Assembly (NCBI RefSeq): GCF_042879035.1
Contig: NZ_JBIAOU010000001.1
Location: 496,001-560,000 of the forward strand
Length of the DNA: 64,000 nucleotides
From: Rhodococcus_G sp042879035
GTDB lineage: Bacteria; Actinomycetota; Actinomycetes; Mycobacteriales; Mycobacteriaceae
Direction of reading: 5' to 3'
A model generated the notes under the pieces. It made no database searches. It had not been told where the DNA came from and saw only the letters and a program-made list of their open reading frames with translations. A program made the translations under genes and the position numbers. Position 1 is the first letter of the stretch. Each line of letters begins with the position of its first letter. Shown piece after piece: positions 8,164 to 16,591 of the stretch.

Positions 8164-8179
8164 TGGTTGACTGACCCCC

Positions 8180-8620
8180 ATGCCGAACTGGGGCTGGCTC
8201 ATCGTGGTGCTGATTCTCGTCGACCTCGCCGTCGTCACCGTGTGGTTGCTCACCCGGCGCAGGAGCGCACGACCGCACACCGGGGACACCGGCTTCGCGA
8301 AGAGGCTCGACCTCGAGACCCGGGACCGGATCGAACGACTCGTCGCCGACCATCACCAGATCCAGGCCATCAAACTGCTCCGGGAGCGGACGGGACTGGG
8401 CCTGGCCGACGCGAAGGCAGCGGTCGACGCCGTGGCCCGCGGCGAGTGGGTACCCACCGCCGGACCCGACAGTGCACCACCGTCCGGCGGTTGGTCGGAT
8501 CTGGTCCCGGTGCTGCGGTCCCTCAAGGCCGACGGCGACACCGACAAGGCCGCCCGGCTGCTGCGTGAATACACCGGAATGAGCCTGACCCAGGCCAAGA
8601 ACACGGTCGAGCGCCTGTGA
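8180..8620 (+). CDS. Membrane-anchored protein with two ribosomal L7/L12-like C-terminal motifs
   Basis: The 146-residue protein begins with one transmembrane helix (about residues 4-24) and a basic stop-transfer sequence. Two helical motifs follow, each resembling the L7/L12 C-terminal domain: one with AIKLLRERTGLGLADAK and one at the C-terminus with AARLLREYTGMSLTQAK. In ribosomal L7/L12 this surface binds translation GTPases. Free-standing membrane versions are of unknown function. The stop overlaps the GTG of the acetyltransferase gene. Confidence 0.8.
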   Translation: MPNWGWLIVVLILVDLAVVTVWLLTRRRSARPHTGDTGFAKRLDLETRDRIERLVADHHQIQAIKLLRERTGLGLADAKAAVDAVARGEWVPTAGPDSAPPSGGWSDLVPVLRSLKADGDTDKAARLLREYTGMSLTQAKNTVERL

Positions 8621-9147
8621 CCGTCACCGTCCGCCCCGCCACCTCGGCCGACGCCACCGAACTCGCCGCCGTCGCCGCCGTCACCTTCCCCCTCGCCTGC
8701 CCACCCTCCGTCACGGACGACGATGTCGCCGACTTCCTCGGGTCCGTGCTGTCCGAGGACCGGTTCGCCGAGTACGTCGGTGCACCGGACCGCACGGTGA
8801 TCGCGGCCGTCGACCGGGGCGGCATCGTCGGATACGTGATGGTCGTCGACGGAGTGGTCGACGACGCCGACGTGCGGGCCGCGGTGACCGCCCTTCCGGC
8901 CGTCGAGATCAGCAAGCTGTACGTGCTGCCCGGTCACCACGGCGAGGGCGTCTCGCACCGGCTGATGGACGCGGCCGTCAACCGCGCCCGCGCGGGCGGG
9001 GCCGCCGGCGTCTGGCTCGGCGTCAATCAGGAAAACGTTCGTGCACAGCGCTTCTACACCAAGCAGGGCTTCGAGAAGGTCGGCACCAAACGGTTCCGGG
9101 TGGGCGGGCAGCTGCACCACGACTTCGTCATGGAGCGGCGGCTCTGA
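8617..9147 (+). CDS. GNAT family N-acetyltransferase
   Basis: The 176-residue protein starts at a GTG that overlaps the previous stop by four bases. The acetyl-CoA binding segment is visible in ISKLYVLPGHHGEGVSHRLM and the late strand-helix in NQENVRAQRFYTKQGFEKVG, both standard for GNAT enzymes. In my recollection of mycobacterial gene order this corresponds to Rv2669, next to the zapE-like ATPase. The acceptor molecule is unknown. It converges on the ATPase gene with an 18-base gap. Confidence 0.9.
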   Translation: MTVTVRPATSADATELAAVAAVTFPLACPPSVTDDDVADFLGSVLSEDRFAEYVGAPDRTVIAAVDRGGIVGYVMVVDGVVDDADVRAAVTALPAVEISKLYVLPGHHGEGVSHRLMDAAVNRARAGGAAGVWLGVNQENVRAQRFYTKQGFEKVGTKRFRVGGQLHHDFVMERRL

Positions 9148-9165
9148 CGCGCCCTGGGATCACAC

Positions 9166-10179
9166 CTAGGCCGCGACCTCGAAACGGGAGAGGGCGAGGA
9201 GGCGGGAGGTCGCGCGCAGGTACTTCTTCTTGTACCCGCCGGCGAGCATCTCCGGGGTGAAGATCTCGTCGAGCTTCGCACCCGACACGGTGACCGGGAT
9301 GCTCGCGTCGTAGAGACGGTCCGCGAGGACGACGAGGCGCAGCGCCACCGACTGGTCCTGCGCGGGGTGCACACCGTCGAGGTAGACCGCGGTGACGTCC
9401 TGGATCAGCTTGTTGTACCGCGACGGGTGCAGTGTGCTCAAGTGCACGCAGAGCTCGTCGAAGTTGTCGAGGGTGGCACCCGGGGTGGCCTCGGCGCGCT
9501 CGCGCAGCTCCTCCGAGGAGATCGGCTCGGGGGCCGGCGGCAGGTCCCGGTGGCGGTAGTCGGGGCCGTCGACGCGGATGGTCTCGAAGATCGAGCCGAG
9601 CTTCTTGATCTCGCGGAGGAAGTCCTGGGCGGCGAACCGGCCCTCGCCGAGCTGGCCGGGCAGGGTGTTCGAGGTCGCGACGATCGACACACCGCGCGAC
9701 GACAGTTCGGTCAGCAGCCGCGACACCAGCATCGTGTCGCCGGGATCGTCGAGCTCGAACTCGTCGATGCACAGCACGCTGTGGCTCGACAACTGCTCGA
9801 CCGCATTGTTGAATCCGAGCGCACCGACGACGTGGGTGAGTTCGACGAACGTGCCGAACGCCTTGGGGCTCGGAGCGCTGTGGAAGATCGACGCGAGCAG
9901 GTGGGTCTTGCCGACACCGAAGCCGCCGTCGAGGTACAGACCGGCACCGGTCGACGGGGCCTTCTTGCCGAACAGGCCCCGGCGCCCACCGGAACGGATC
10001 TTCGCGACCTTGCCCGCGAACTCCTCGGCCTTGCGGACCGCCGCGGCCTGGCTGGGCTCGTTCGGATCGGGGATGTAGGAGGCGAAACTCACCTCGTCGA
10101 ACATGGCCGGCGGAACCATTTGCGCGATCAACTGGTCGGCGAGAACAACCGGATTGCGATCGACGAGGCGCTGCTGCAT
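9166..10179 (-). CDS. zapE: ZapE/AFG1-like ATPase
   Basis: The 337-residue P-loop ATPase has Walker A GGFGVGKTHL with Lys91 and Walker B LCIDEFELDD with Asp139-Glu140, the arrangement of the AFG1/ZapE family. E. coli ZapE acts at the division ring and the yeast homologue is mitochondrial; the actinobacterial role is not settled. I chose the ATG at 10179; the extension upstream would run into the divergent gene. Only 34 bases separate it from the oppositely transcribed ribD-like gene, so the promoters must overlap. The gene corresponds to Rv2670c in mycobacterial order. Confidence 0.9.
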   Translation of the reverse strand: MQQRLVDRNPVVLADQLIAQMVPPAMFDEVSFASYIPDPNEPSQAAAVRKAEEFAGKVAKIRSGGRRGLFGKKAPSTGAGLYLDGGFGVGKTHLLASIFHSAPSPKAFGTFVELTHVVGALGFNNAVEQLSSHSVLCIDEFELDDPGDTMLVSRLLTELSSRGVSIVATSNTLPGQLGEGRFAAQDFLREIKKLGSIFETIRVDGPDYRHRDLPPAPEPISSEELRERAEATPGATLDNFDELCVHLSTLHPSRYNKLIQDVTAVYLDGVHPAQDQSVALRLVVLADRLYDASIPVTVSGAKLDEIFTPEMLAGGYKKKYLRATSRLLALSRFEVAA

Positions 10180-10213
10180 GTAAACAGCGTATCTACGTGC
10201 TGTTATCGAGAGT

Positions 10214-10987
10214 ATGCGCCGCATCGATATTGAGGGATACCTCACATCCGCTCACCCGCCACTGCACGACGCCGAGATCCGCGACCTGTACGCCTATCCC
10301 GCGGATCCGACGGTGCCGTGGGTCCGGGTCAACTTCGTCTCCAGCATCGACGGCGCCGTGACCACCGACGGTACCTCGGGCGGGCTCGGCACGGCTGCCG
10401 ATCGACAGGTTTTCACCGCGCTGCGGGAACTGGCCGACGTGATCGTCGTCGGCGCTGCCACGGTTCGCGCGGAGAACTACGGCGGCGCGAAACCCGATGC
10501 GGCAACCCGTGATCGGCGGATCGCGCGGGGTCAGGCGCCGGTACCCCCGATCGCCGTGGTGACCGCGAGCGCCCACCTCGACCCCGACCACCGCCTGCTG
10601 ACCGACACCGCCGTGCCGCCGCTCGTGGTCACCGGCCGGAACGCACCCGCCGACCGGACGTCCGCGTTGACCGCCGCCGGCGCGACGGTGATCCCCGTCG
10701 GTGACGTGACGGTCCCGACGGCGGCGCTGCTGGGCGCGCTCGCCGAACGCGGGCTGCACCGGGTGCTGTGCGAGGGCGGACCGACGCTGTTCGGGCAGCT
10801 GCTCGCCGACGACGCCGTCGACGAACTGTGCCTGACCACCTCACCCGTCCTCGTCGCGGGCGGTTCCGGCCGGATCGCGCACTCCCCGGCCGCGGCACCG
10901 CGCCCGATGCGCCGCGCGCACGTCCTCGCCGACGACGACGGCACCGTCCTGACCCGCTGGGTTCGCGATCGACCTGGCAGGCTGTGA
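10214..10987 (+). CDS. RibD C-terminal-like pyrimidine reductase family protein
   Basis: The 257-residue protein has the dihydrofolate-reductase-like fold of the RibD reductase domain, seen in WVRVNFVSSIDGAVT near the N-terminus, VIVVGAATVRAENYG, and the substrate-binding LCEGGPTLFGQLL. It lacks the deaminase half of bifunctional RibD. It may reduce a riboflavin-pathway pyrimidine or act as a dihydrofolate-reductase-like enzyme, as discussed for the mycobacterial Rv2671 homologue. The next gene starts three bases after its stop, so they form an operon. Confidence 0.88.
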   Translation: MRRIDIEGYLTSAHPPLHDAEIRDLYAYPADPTVPWVRVNFVSSIDGAVTTDGTSGGLGTAADRQVFTALRELADVIVVGAATVRAENYGGAKPDAATRDRRIARGQAPVPPIAVVTASAHLDPDHRLLTDTAVPPLVVTGRNAPADRTSALTAAGATVIPVGDVTVPTAALLGALAERGLHRVLCEGGPTLFGQLLADDAVDELCLTTSPVLVAGGSGRIAHSPAAAPRPMRRAHVLADDDGTVLTRWVRDRPGRL

Positions 10988-10990
10988 CGC

Positions 10991-12559
10991 ATGCGCACAC
11001 TGGGGTTGGCGGCACTGGTCATGGCGGTGTGCTGCGCGTGCGGTGCCGGGCCCAGCGTGCGGCCCGACGTCGCGGTCGTCGAGCGCGGTGACGGCACCCC
11101 GACCGAGACGAGCACGCAGGCTCCGGGGACCGCACCGGAGCTTCCGGTGCCGGTGCACGAACCGAACTGGCAGGACTGCACCCGCTCGACACTCGACACG
11201 CTCGGGTTGGGCGCCGGACCGGCCGGGTTGGTCCTCGAATGCGTGGAGCTCGCCGCACCGATCGACGCCGAGGGCACGATCAACGGGGCGTTCACCCTGG
11301 GCGCGTTGCGGGCACGGCTCCCCCAGACCCCCACGGACGTCGCCCCGCTGGTCGTCACCACCGGCTCCGACCGGTCCGCCACGAGCACGCTGGCGGCACT
11401 CGCGGCGGGTCCGGTCGCAGCGCTGCTGGCGACGCGCCCGCTGGTCGCCGTCGACCGCCGTGGGATCGGGACCTCCAGCCCGATCGAGTGCCTCGACCCC
11501 ACCACGGTTCCCGACCTGCGCAGGCAGATGCTCGACCTCGGACAGTTCACGCGGCCGCCGACACCGGGCGGTGACAGCGCCGACACGGTCCTCGCGCTCG
11601 GTCGTGACGCGACGACCGCGTGCACCGACTTCCTGCAGCCCCAGGAACTGGCCTTCGACGCCGCGCACGCCGCCGCCGATCTCGACCAGCTGCGGCGCGT
11701 CTGGGGCGTGGACCGGATCGGACTCGTCGCCACCGGCAGCGGTGTCGACGTCGCCCTCGCGTACGGGTCCGCACACCCGGAAGCCCTCGGGCGTCTGGTA
11801 CTCGATTCCCCGGCCGTGGTCGGGGCCGATGCCACGACCACCGCGGAGGCGGCAGTCCGTGGTCGGGAGGCCGCGCTCGCCGCGTTCGCCCGGCAGTGCG
11901 TCGCCCTCGAGTGCGCGCTCGGGCCCGACCCCGTCAGGGCGGTCACCGATCTGACGAACCGGGCACGCCGCGGCGAACTGGGTACGGTCTCGTCGAACGC
12001 ACTGCTCACCGCGCTGGTCGACCAGCTCGGGTCGCCGCGGGCTGACGTGCAGGCACAGATACGCGACTTCGCGAACGTCCTGGCTGCCGCGGCCAACGGC
12101 GACACCGCGGGTCTGCGGTCCCGGATCGACGCGGCCGCCGCGGCCACCCGCACCGACGGTCAGTTCGTGGCCCGCTGCTCGGACGGGCGACAGTGGCCGA
12201 CGCCCGGGCGAGTCCGGGAACTGACGACCGACTGGGGGCAGCGGTATCCCGTCTTCGGACCGGAGGGGGCGCTGGAACTGTTGCTGTGCGCGTCCTGGCC
12301 GGCGACGACCCCGCCCGCGGGCCCCGGCTCCGCGCTGACACCCACGTTCGCCGTCGCCGGTGCGGCCGATCCCGTCGCGGGAACCGGCGCCGCCTCCGCG
12401 ACCGGCGTGCTCGGCGCGTCGGGTACCCCCACCGCCACCATCGCGTGGCTGGGTGCCGGTCACCCGTCGCTGTCGCACTCGGACTGCGTCCAGTTCGCCG
12501 CGGCGGGGTACGCGGACACGGGCACGCTGCCACCCGACGGAGGTGCCTGTCCCGGCTGA
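10991..12559 (+). CDS. Secreted alpha/beta-hydrolase, tripeptidyl-aminopeptidase-like, atypical nucleophile
   Basis: The 522-residue protein has an N-terminal signal ending in a Cys cluster (residues 14, 15 and 17), so it is exported and may be lipid-anchored at Cys17. The layout matches the SlpD/CaeA-like peptidase family: an oxyanion region, VAVDRRGIGTS at about residue 155, a lid domain and a C-terminal TAP-like part. The nucleophile elbow is ATGSGVDVALAYG, where the family has G-x-S-x-G, so the usual serine position appears to be Gly249. The protein may be inactive or use Ser250. It corresponds to Rv2672 and lies between ribD-like and aftC. Confidence 0.82.
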   Translation: MRTLGLAALVMAVCCACGAGPSVRPDVAVVERGDGTPTETSTQAPGTAPELPVPVHEPNWQDCTRSTLDTLGLGAGPAGLVLECVELAAPIDAEGTINGAFTLGALRARLPQTPTDVAPLVVTTGSDRSATSTLAALAAGPVAALLATRPLVAVDRRGIGTSSPIECLDPTTVPDLRRQMLDLGQFTRPPTPGGDSADTVLALGRDATTACTDFLQPQELAFDAAHAAADLDQLRRVWGVDRIGLVATGSGVDVALAYGSAHPEALGRLVLDSPAVVGADATTTAEAAVRGREAALAAFARQCVALECALGPDPVRAVTDLTNRARRGELGTVSSNALLTALVDQLGSPRADVQAQIRDFANVLAAAANGDTAGLRSRIDAAAAATRTDGQFVARCSDGRQWPTPGRVRELTTDWGQRYPVFGPEGALELLLCASWPATTPPAGPGSALTPTFAVAGAADPVAGTGAASATGVLGASGTPTATIAWLGAGHPSLSHSDCVQFAAAGYADTGTLPPDGGACPG

Positions 12560-12608
12560 GCGCGGGTGGCGACACGCTGCCGGGGTCCGAGTCGGGTACC
12601 GTGCCACG

Positions 12609-13853
12609 GTGTTCCTTGGACAGCTCGAACCGCGCACCGCCCGCACGACGGCCGAGGTGGTGAAGTTCGCACTCTGGCCGATCGCGATCATGACCGTGCT
12701 GCACCGGGTGCTGGTCAAGGCGGTCAACGGGGCACGCACCGACGACTTCACCCCCGTCTACAAGGCGGCGCTCGCGTTCCTGAACCGGCAGCCGGTGTAC
12801 ACCGCGAACTTCAACTGGGTGGATCCGCACTACCTGTACCCGCCGAGCGGGACGCTGCTGATGGCGCCGATCGCGGTCATCGACCCCGAGCGTTCCCGGT
12901 GGCTGTTCATCCTCGGCAACGCCGTCGCCGTGATCGTCGCCGGCTACCTGCTGCTGAAGATGTTCGGGCTGGCCCTCGACTCCGTCGCGGCGCCGATCCT
13001 GCTGTTCGGCATGTTCGCCAGCGAGACCGTCACCAACACGCTGGTGTTCACCAACATCAACGGTCTCGTGTTGCTCGGCGAGATCGCATTCCTGCAGCTG
13101 CTGCTCCGCCGCCGCGACGCGTGGGCGGGCGCCGCGATCGGACTGACGTTCGCCGTCAAACCCATTCTCGCCCCGCTGCTGTTGCTGCCGCTGGTGACGA
13201 AGCAGTGGCGGGTGTTCGTCACGGCGCTCGGCGTCCCGTTGGTCCTCACCGCGGTCGCGTGGCCGCTGGCGGTGGACCCGATGGAGTTCGTGCACCACAC
13301 GCTGCCGTACCTGATGGAGTCGCGCGACTACTTCAACTCCGCGATCGTCGGCAACGGCGCGTACTACGGCCTGCCGACGTGGCTGACCCTGGGCCTGCGC
13401 GCCGTGTTCGCCGTGGTGGTGCTGGTGTCGCTGTGGCTGCTCTACCGGTACTACCGCGAGGACCGGCTGTTCTTCGTCACCACCGCGTCCGGGGTGCTGC
13501 TCACCGCCTCGTTCCTGCTCGGCTCGCTGGGCCAGATGTACTACTCGATGATGCTGCTCCCGCTCCTCATGAGCGTGGTGCTGCGCAACTCGGTGATGCG
13601 CAACTGGCCTGCCTGGCTCGCCGTCTACGGGTTCATGACCTTCGACAGCTGGCTGTCGAGTCGGTTCCCGGCGACCGGACGCGCCGCCGAGTACATGAAG
13701 TCGACGCTCGGCTGGAGCCTGCTGCTGCTGGTGATCTGCGGGGTGCTCGTGGCCCGCTACGTCACCGCCAAACGCGAGGGCAGGCTCGCCGACGGCATCG
13801 ACCCGATCTTCGACGATCCGGAACCGGAGAAGGTGCCCGTCGCGTCGACCTGA
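12609..13853 (+). CDS. aftC: Arabinofuranosyltransferase AftC (GT87)
   Basis: AftC adds alpha-1,3 arabinofuranose branches to the cell-wall arabinan from decaprenyl-phospho-arabinose, working in the membrane with its active site outside. The 414-residue protein has about ten hydrophobic segments, and the acidic pair of the GT-C fold is seen in the first outer loop as TDDF. It lies between the secreted hydrolase and msrB exactly as Rv2673 does, which supports the name. The likely start is the GTG at 12609; an open frame extends upstream but overlaps the hydrolase gene. The hydrophilic C-terminus is rich in acidic and proline residues. Confidence 0.9.
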   Translation: MFLGQLEPRTARTTAEVVKFALWPIAIMTVLHRVLVKAVNGARTDDFTPVYKAALAFLNRQPVYTANFNWVDPHYLYPPSGTLLMAPIAVIDPERSRWLFILGNAVAVIVAGYLLLKMFGLALDSVAAPILLFGMFASETVTNTLVFTNINGLVLLGEIAFLQLLLRRRDAWAGAAIGLTFAVKPILAPLLLLPLVTKQWRVFVTALGVPLVLTAVAWPLAVDPMEFVHHTLPYLMESRDYFNSAIVGNGAYYGLPTWLTLGLRAVFAVVVLVSLWLLYRYYREDRLFFVTTASGVLLTASFLLGSLGQMYYSMMLLPLLMSVVLRNSVMRNWPAWLAVYGFMTFDSWLSSRFPATGRAAEYMKSTLGWSLLLLVICGVLVARYVTAKREGRLADGIDPIFDDPEPEKVPVAST

Positions 13854-13866
13854 GTAGCGTGGTGGC

Positions 13867-14289
13867 ATGACTTCCGATGCAGATCGCAGGCCCGGCTTCG
13901 AACTGACCGACGCACAGTGGCGGGAGAAGCTGACCCCCGAGGAGTACGCAGTGCTCCGGCAGGCGGGCACCGAGCGTCCGTTCGTCGGTGAGTACACCGA
14001 CACCGGGACCACCGGCGAATACCACTGCCGGGCCTGTGACGCCCTGCTGTTCACCTCGACGGAGAAGTTCGAATCCCACTGCGGCTGGCCGTCGTTCTTC
14101 GATCCGGCCGACACCGACGCGGTGATCCTGCGGGCCGACGACTCGCTCGGTATGCGGCGGGTGGAGGTGCTGTGTGCGAACTGCCACAGCCACCTCGGTC
14201 ACGTGTTCGAGGGCGAGGGCTACCCCACCCCGACCGACCAGCGGTACTGCATCAACTCGATCTCGTTGCGTCTGGTCCCGACCGCGTAG
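13867..14289 (+). CDS. msrB: Peptide-methionine (R)-S-oxide reductase
   Basis: MsrB reduces methionine-R-sulfoxide in oxidised proteins. The 140-residue protein has the zinc-binding pairs Cys54/Cys57 (CRAC) and Cys103/Cys106 (CANC), the HCGWPSF segment, and the catalytic Cys128 in YCINSISL. Length and motifs are complete. It starts 13 bases after aftC. In mycobacteria the next gene is a methyltransferase followed by hemQ; here the conserved order is broken and the NRPS island begins. Confidence 0.97.
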   Translation: MTSDADRRPGFELTDAQWREKLTPEEYAVLRQAGTERPFVGEYTDTGTTGEYHCRACDALLFTSTEKFESHCGWPSFFDPADTDAVILRADDSLGMRRVEVLCANCHSHLGHVFEGEGYPTPTDQRYCINSISLRLVPTA

Positions 14290-14334
14290 GCGTTTCGGGC
14301 TGCGCCGACGCGCGGCGGCGGGGACGATCGGATC

Positions 14335-15300
14335 ATGACGGCATCGAGCACGTCCCACAAGTCCACCGTGTCCATCATCGGTGCGGGCAGCGTCGGAACC
14401 GCGATCGCGTACGCCTGCCTGATCCGCGGGTCCGCCGACGCGCTGGCCCTGTACGACACCAACGCCGCGAAGGTGCGCGCCGAGGTGCTCGACCTCAACC
14501 ACGGCACCCAGTTCGCGCCGGCGTGCCGGATCGACGGCTCCGACGAACTGGCGGTGACGGCGGGCTCGGACCTGGTCGTCGTCACCGCGGGCGCGAAGCA
14601 GAAGCCCGGACAGTCCCGGCTCGATCTCGCCGCGGCCAACGTCGAGATCGCGCAGGCCCTCACGCCGGCACTGCTCGACCTGTCCCCGGACGCGGTGGTG
14701 CTGTTCGTCAGCAACCCGGTCGACGTCGTCACGTACGCGGCGATCCGTGCGGTCGGCGACGACTCGGCGCCGCGGATCTTCGGATCCGGGACCGTACTCG
14801 ACTCGGGTCGGCTGCGGTTCCTGGTCGCGCAGCGGGTCGGGATCGCGGTGGAGAACGTGCACGCCCTCGTCGTCGGTGAGCACGGCGACTCGGAGATCAC
14901 GCTCTGGTCGAGCGCCACCGTCGGCGGGGTGCCCGCCCTCGCCTACGACGGCGGCGACGGCCCCGTCTTCGACGCCGACACCCGCGCCGACATCGCCTCC
15001 GACGTGGTGCGCAGCGCCTACGAGATCATCGCGGGCAAGGGCGCGACCAACCTGGCCATCGGCCTGTCGACCGCCCGGATCGTGGAGGCTGTCCTGCGCG
15101 ATCAGCACCGGGTGCTGCCGGTGTCCACACTGCAGCGCGGCGCCCACGGCATCGAGGGGGTCTGTCTGTCGCTGCCGACCCTCGTCGACGGACGCGGCGC
15201 CACCCGGGTCCTGGAAGTGCCGATGTCCGACGCCGAGATGGCGGGGTTGCAGGCGTCCGCGCGCGCCCTGCGCGAGGCGCAGGACGCGCTCGGTCTCTGA
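14335..15300 (+). CDS. ldh: L-lactate dehydrogenase
   Basis: The enzyme interconverts pyruvate and L-lactate with NAD(H). The 321-residue protein begins with the Rossmann motif GAGSVGTAIAYA. The specificity loop AKQKPGQSR carries Gln89, the residue that marks lactate rather than malate dehydrogenase, and the active-site His183 lies in GEHGDSE. It is the first gene past the conserved aftC-msrB block. It ends four bases before the convergent beta-lactamase-like gene. A malate-dehydrogenase paralogue sits at the other edge of the island. Confidence 0.95.
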   Translation: MTASSTSHKSTVSIIGAGSVGTAIAYACLIRGSADALALYDTNAAKVRAEVLDLNHGTQFAPACRIDGSDELAVTAGSDLVVVTAGAKQKPGQSRLDLAAANVEIAQALTPALLDLSPDAVVLFVSNPVDVVTYAAIRAVGDDSAPRIFGSGTVLDSGRLRFLVAQRVGIAVENVHALVVGEHGDSEITLWSSATVGGVPALAYDGGDGPVFDADTRADIASDVVRSAYEIIAGKGATNLAIGLSTARIVEAVLRDQHRVLPVSTLQRGAHGIEGVCLSLPTLVDGRGATRVLEVPMSDAEMAGLQASARALREAQDALGL

Positions 15301-15304
15301 CCGA

Positions 15305-16549
15305 TCAGCCGCCGTACATCTTCTCGATCAGGCCCTTGGCGATCGCCGTCGCGGGGCCCTGCCCGTCGACAGCGGGCGCGAGGTTCGCCCACACGACGAC
15401 GGTGACCTTGTTCTCCGGGTCCGATCCCATGAACGAGTTGTACCCGGGCAGCTCGCCGGTGTGACCGTACATCGGACCGAGTTTGGCGATGCCCCAGCCG
15501 TATTCGGTCGACTGCGGGTTCGTCGGGTCCGTCGGCTGCAGGCTGGCCATCCGCTTCGCCTCCATGTCGGCGTCGAGCATCTCGCCGTCCGCGAGCGCCT
15601 CGACCCAGGTCGCGAGGTCGTTCGCGGTCGCGATGCCTGCCCCCGCCGCCCACGCCCACGACGGATTGCCGTTCGTGACGTCGGTGGGCGCGAGCGTGCC
15701 GTCCTTCGCCGCGGCCTGCATGTCGGCGGGCAGCGCCGGGTCGGTGAGGGTGAGCATGTTGGTGCCGAAGAAGTATCCGTGCGAGTACGGCGCGGGGACG
15801 GCGGAGTCGGCGGGTCCGGGGAACGACGAGTTCGACATCCCGGCGGGACCGAAGATGCGGGCCTCGTAGATCTCGGGCAGCGGTTTTCCGTCGAGTTGCT
15901 CGGCGATCAGGCCCAGCAGGACGTAGTTGGTGTTCGAGTAGTGGTAGCCCTGTCCCGGCGGGAAGTACGGCGGATGCGCGTATGCGAGGGCGAGCAGCTC
16001 GTCGGGGGTCCAGACCTTCTGCGGCTCGTTGTCGAGGGCCTCGTTGAGCTCGGGTGTCTCGCTGTAGTTGTAGAGACCCGAGCGCATGTCCAGGATCTGC
16101 CCGATCGTGATGTTGTCCCCGTTCGGGACGTCGGGCCGGTACTTCGACACCGGGTCGTCCACCGAGATCCTGCCCTCCTGCGCCAGTTGCAGGATCACGG
16201 TCGCGGTCCAGGTCTTCGTGTTCGACCCGACCCGGACGTGGTCGTCGAGGGACACCGGTCGACCCCCACCGCGTTCGGTGGTGCCGTAGGTGGCGGTGAC
16301 GGTGCCCGACGGGGTGCGGACCAGCGCGACAGCGCCGGGGAAGAGGAATTCCTGCGCACCCTGCTCCAGGGCCGCCTCGAGGGTCGCCTGGTCCGGCGGG
16401 GTCACGGCGGTGGTGGCAGTCGGTGTCTCCGAGCCGGCGGTGGAGTCACCGCCGGAGTCGTCGGAGCACGCCCCGACGAGCAACACCATGGCGAACGCGG
16501 CGGATGCCACCTGAACACGTCGAACCCTGACCAGCCCGGCACTGTGCAT
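15305..16549 (-). CDS. Beta-lactamase-fold serine hydrolase lipoprotein
   Basis: The 414-residue protein has a signal peptide with lipobox LVGAC (lipidated Cys28) and a Ser/Thr-rich linker. The class C beta-lactamase/DD-peptidase motifs follow: S109-x-x-K in SNTK, Y204-S-N, and H363-T-G. Members act as D-alanyl-D-alanine carboxypeptidases, D-aminopeptidases, esterases or beta-lactamases at the outer face of the membrane. It is the last gene of a same-strand series starting with the NRPS (gap of 42 bases to the molybdoenzyme gene). A role on the D-residue-containing peptide is possible but unproven. Confidence 0.92.
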   Translation of the reverse strand: MHSAGLVRVRRVQVASAAFAMVLLVGACSDDSGGDSTAGSETPTATTAVTPPDQATLEAALEQGAQEFLFPGAVALVRTPSGTVTATYGTTERGGGRPVSLDDHVRVGSNTKTWTATVILQLAQEGRISVDDPVSKYRPDVPNGDNITIGQILDMRSGLYNYSETPELNEALDNEPQKVWTPDELLALAYAHPPYFPPGQGYHYSNTNYVLLGLIAEQLDGKPLPEIYEARIFGPAGMSNSSFPGPADSAVPAPYSHGYFFGTNMLTLTDPALPADMQAAAKDGTLAPTDVTNGNPSWAWAAGAGIATANDLATWVEALADGEMLDADMEAKRMASLQPTDPTNPQSTEYGWGIAKLGPMYGHTGELPGYNSFMGSDPENKVTVVVWANLAPAVDGQGPATAIAKGLIEKMYGG

Positions 16550-16591
16550 ACCGGCAGACGCTACGCCACCGACGGCAACCGCGCGGGCCGA

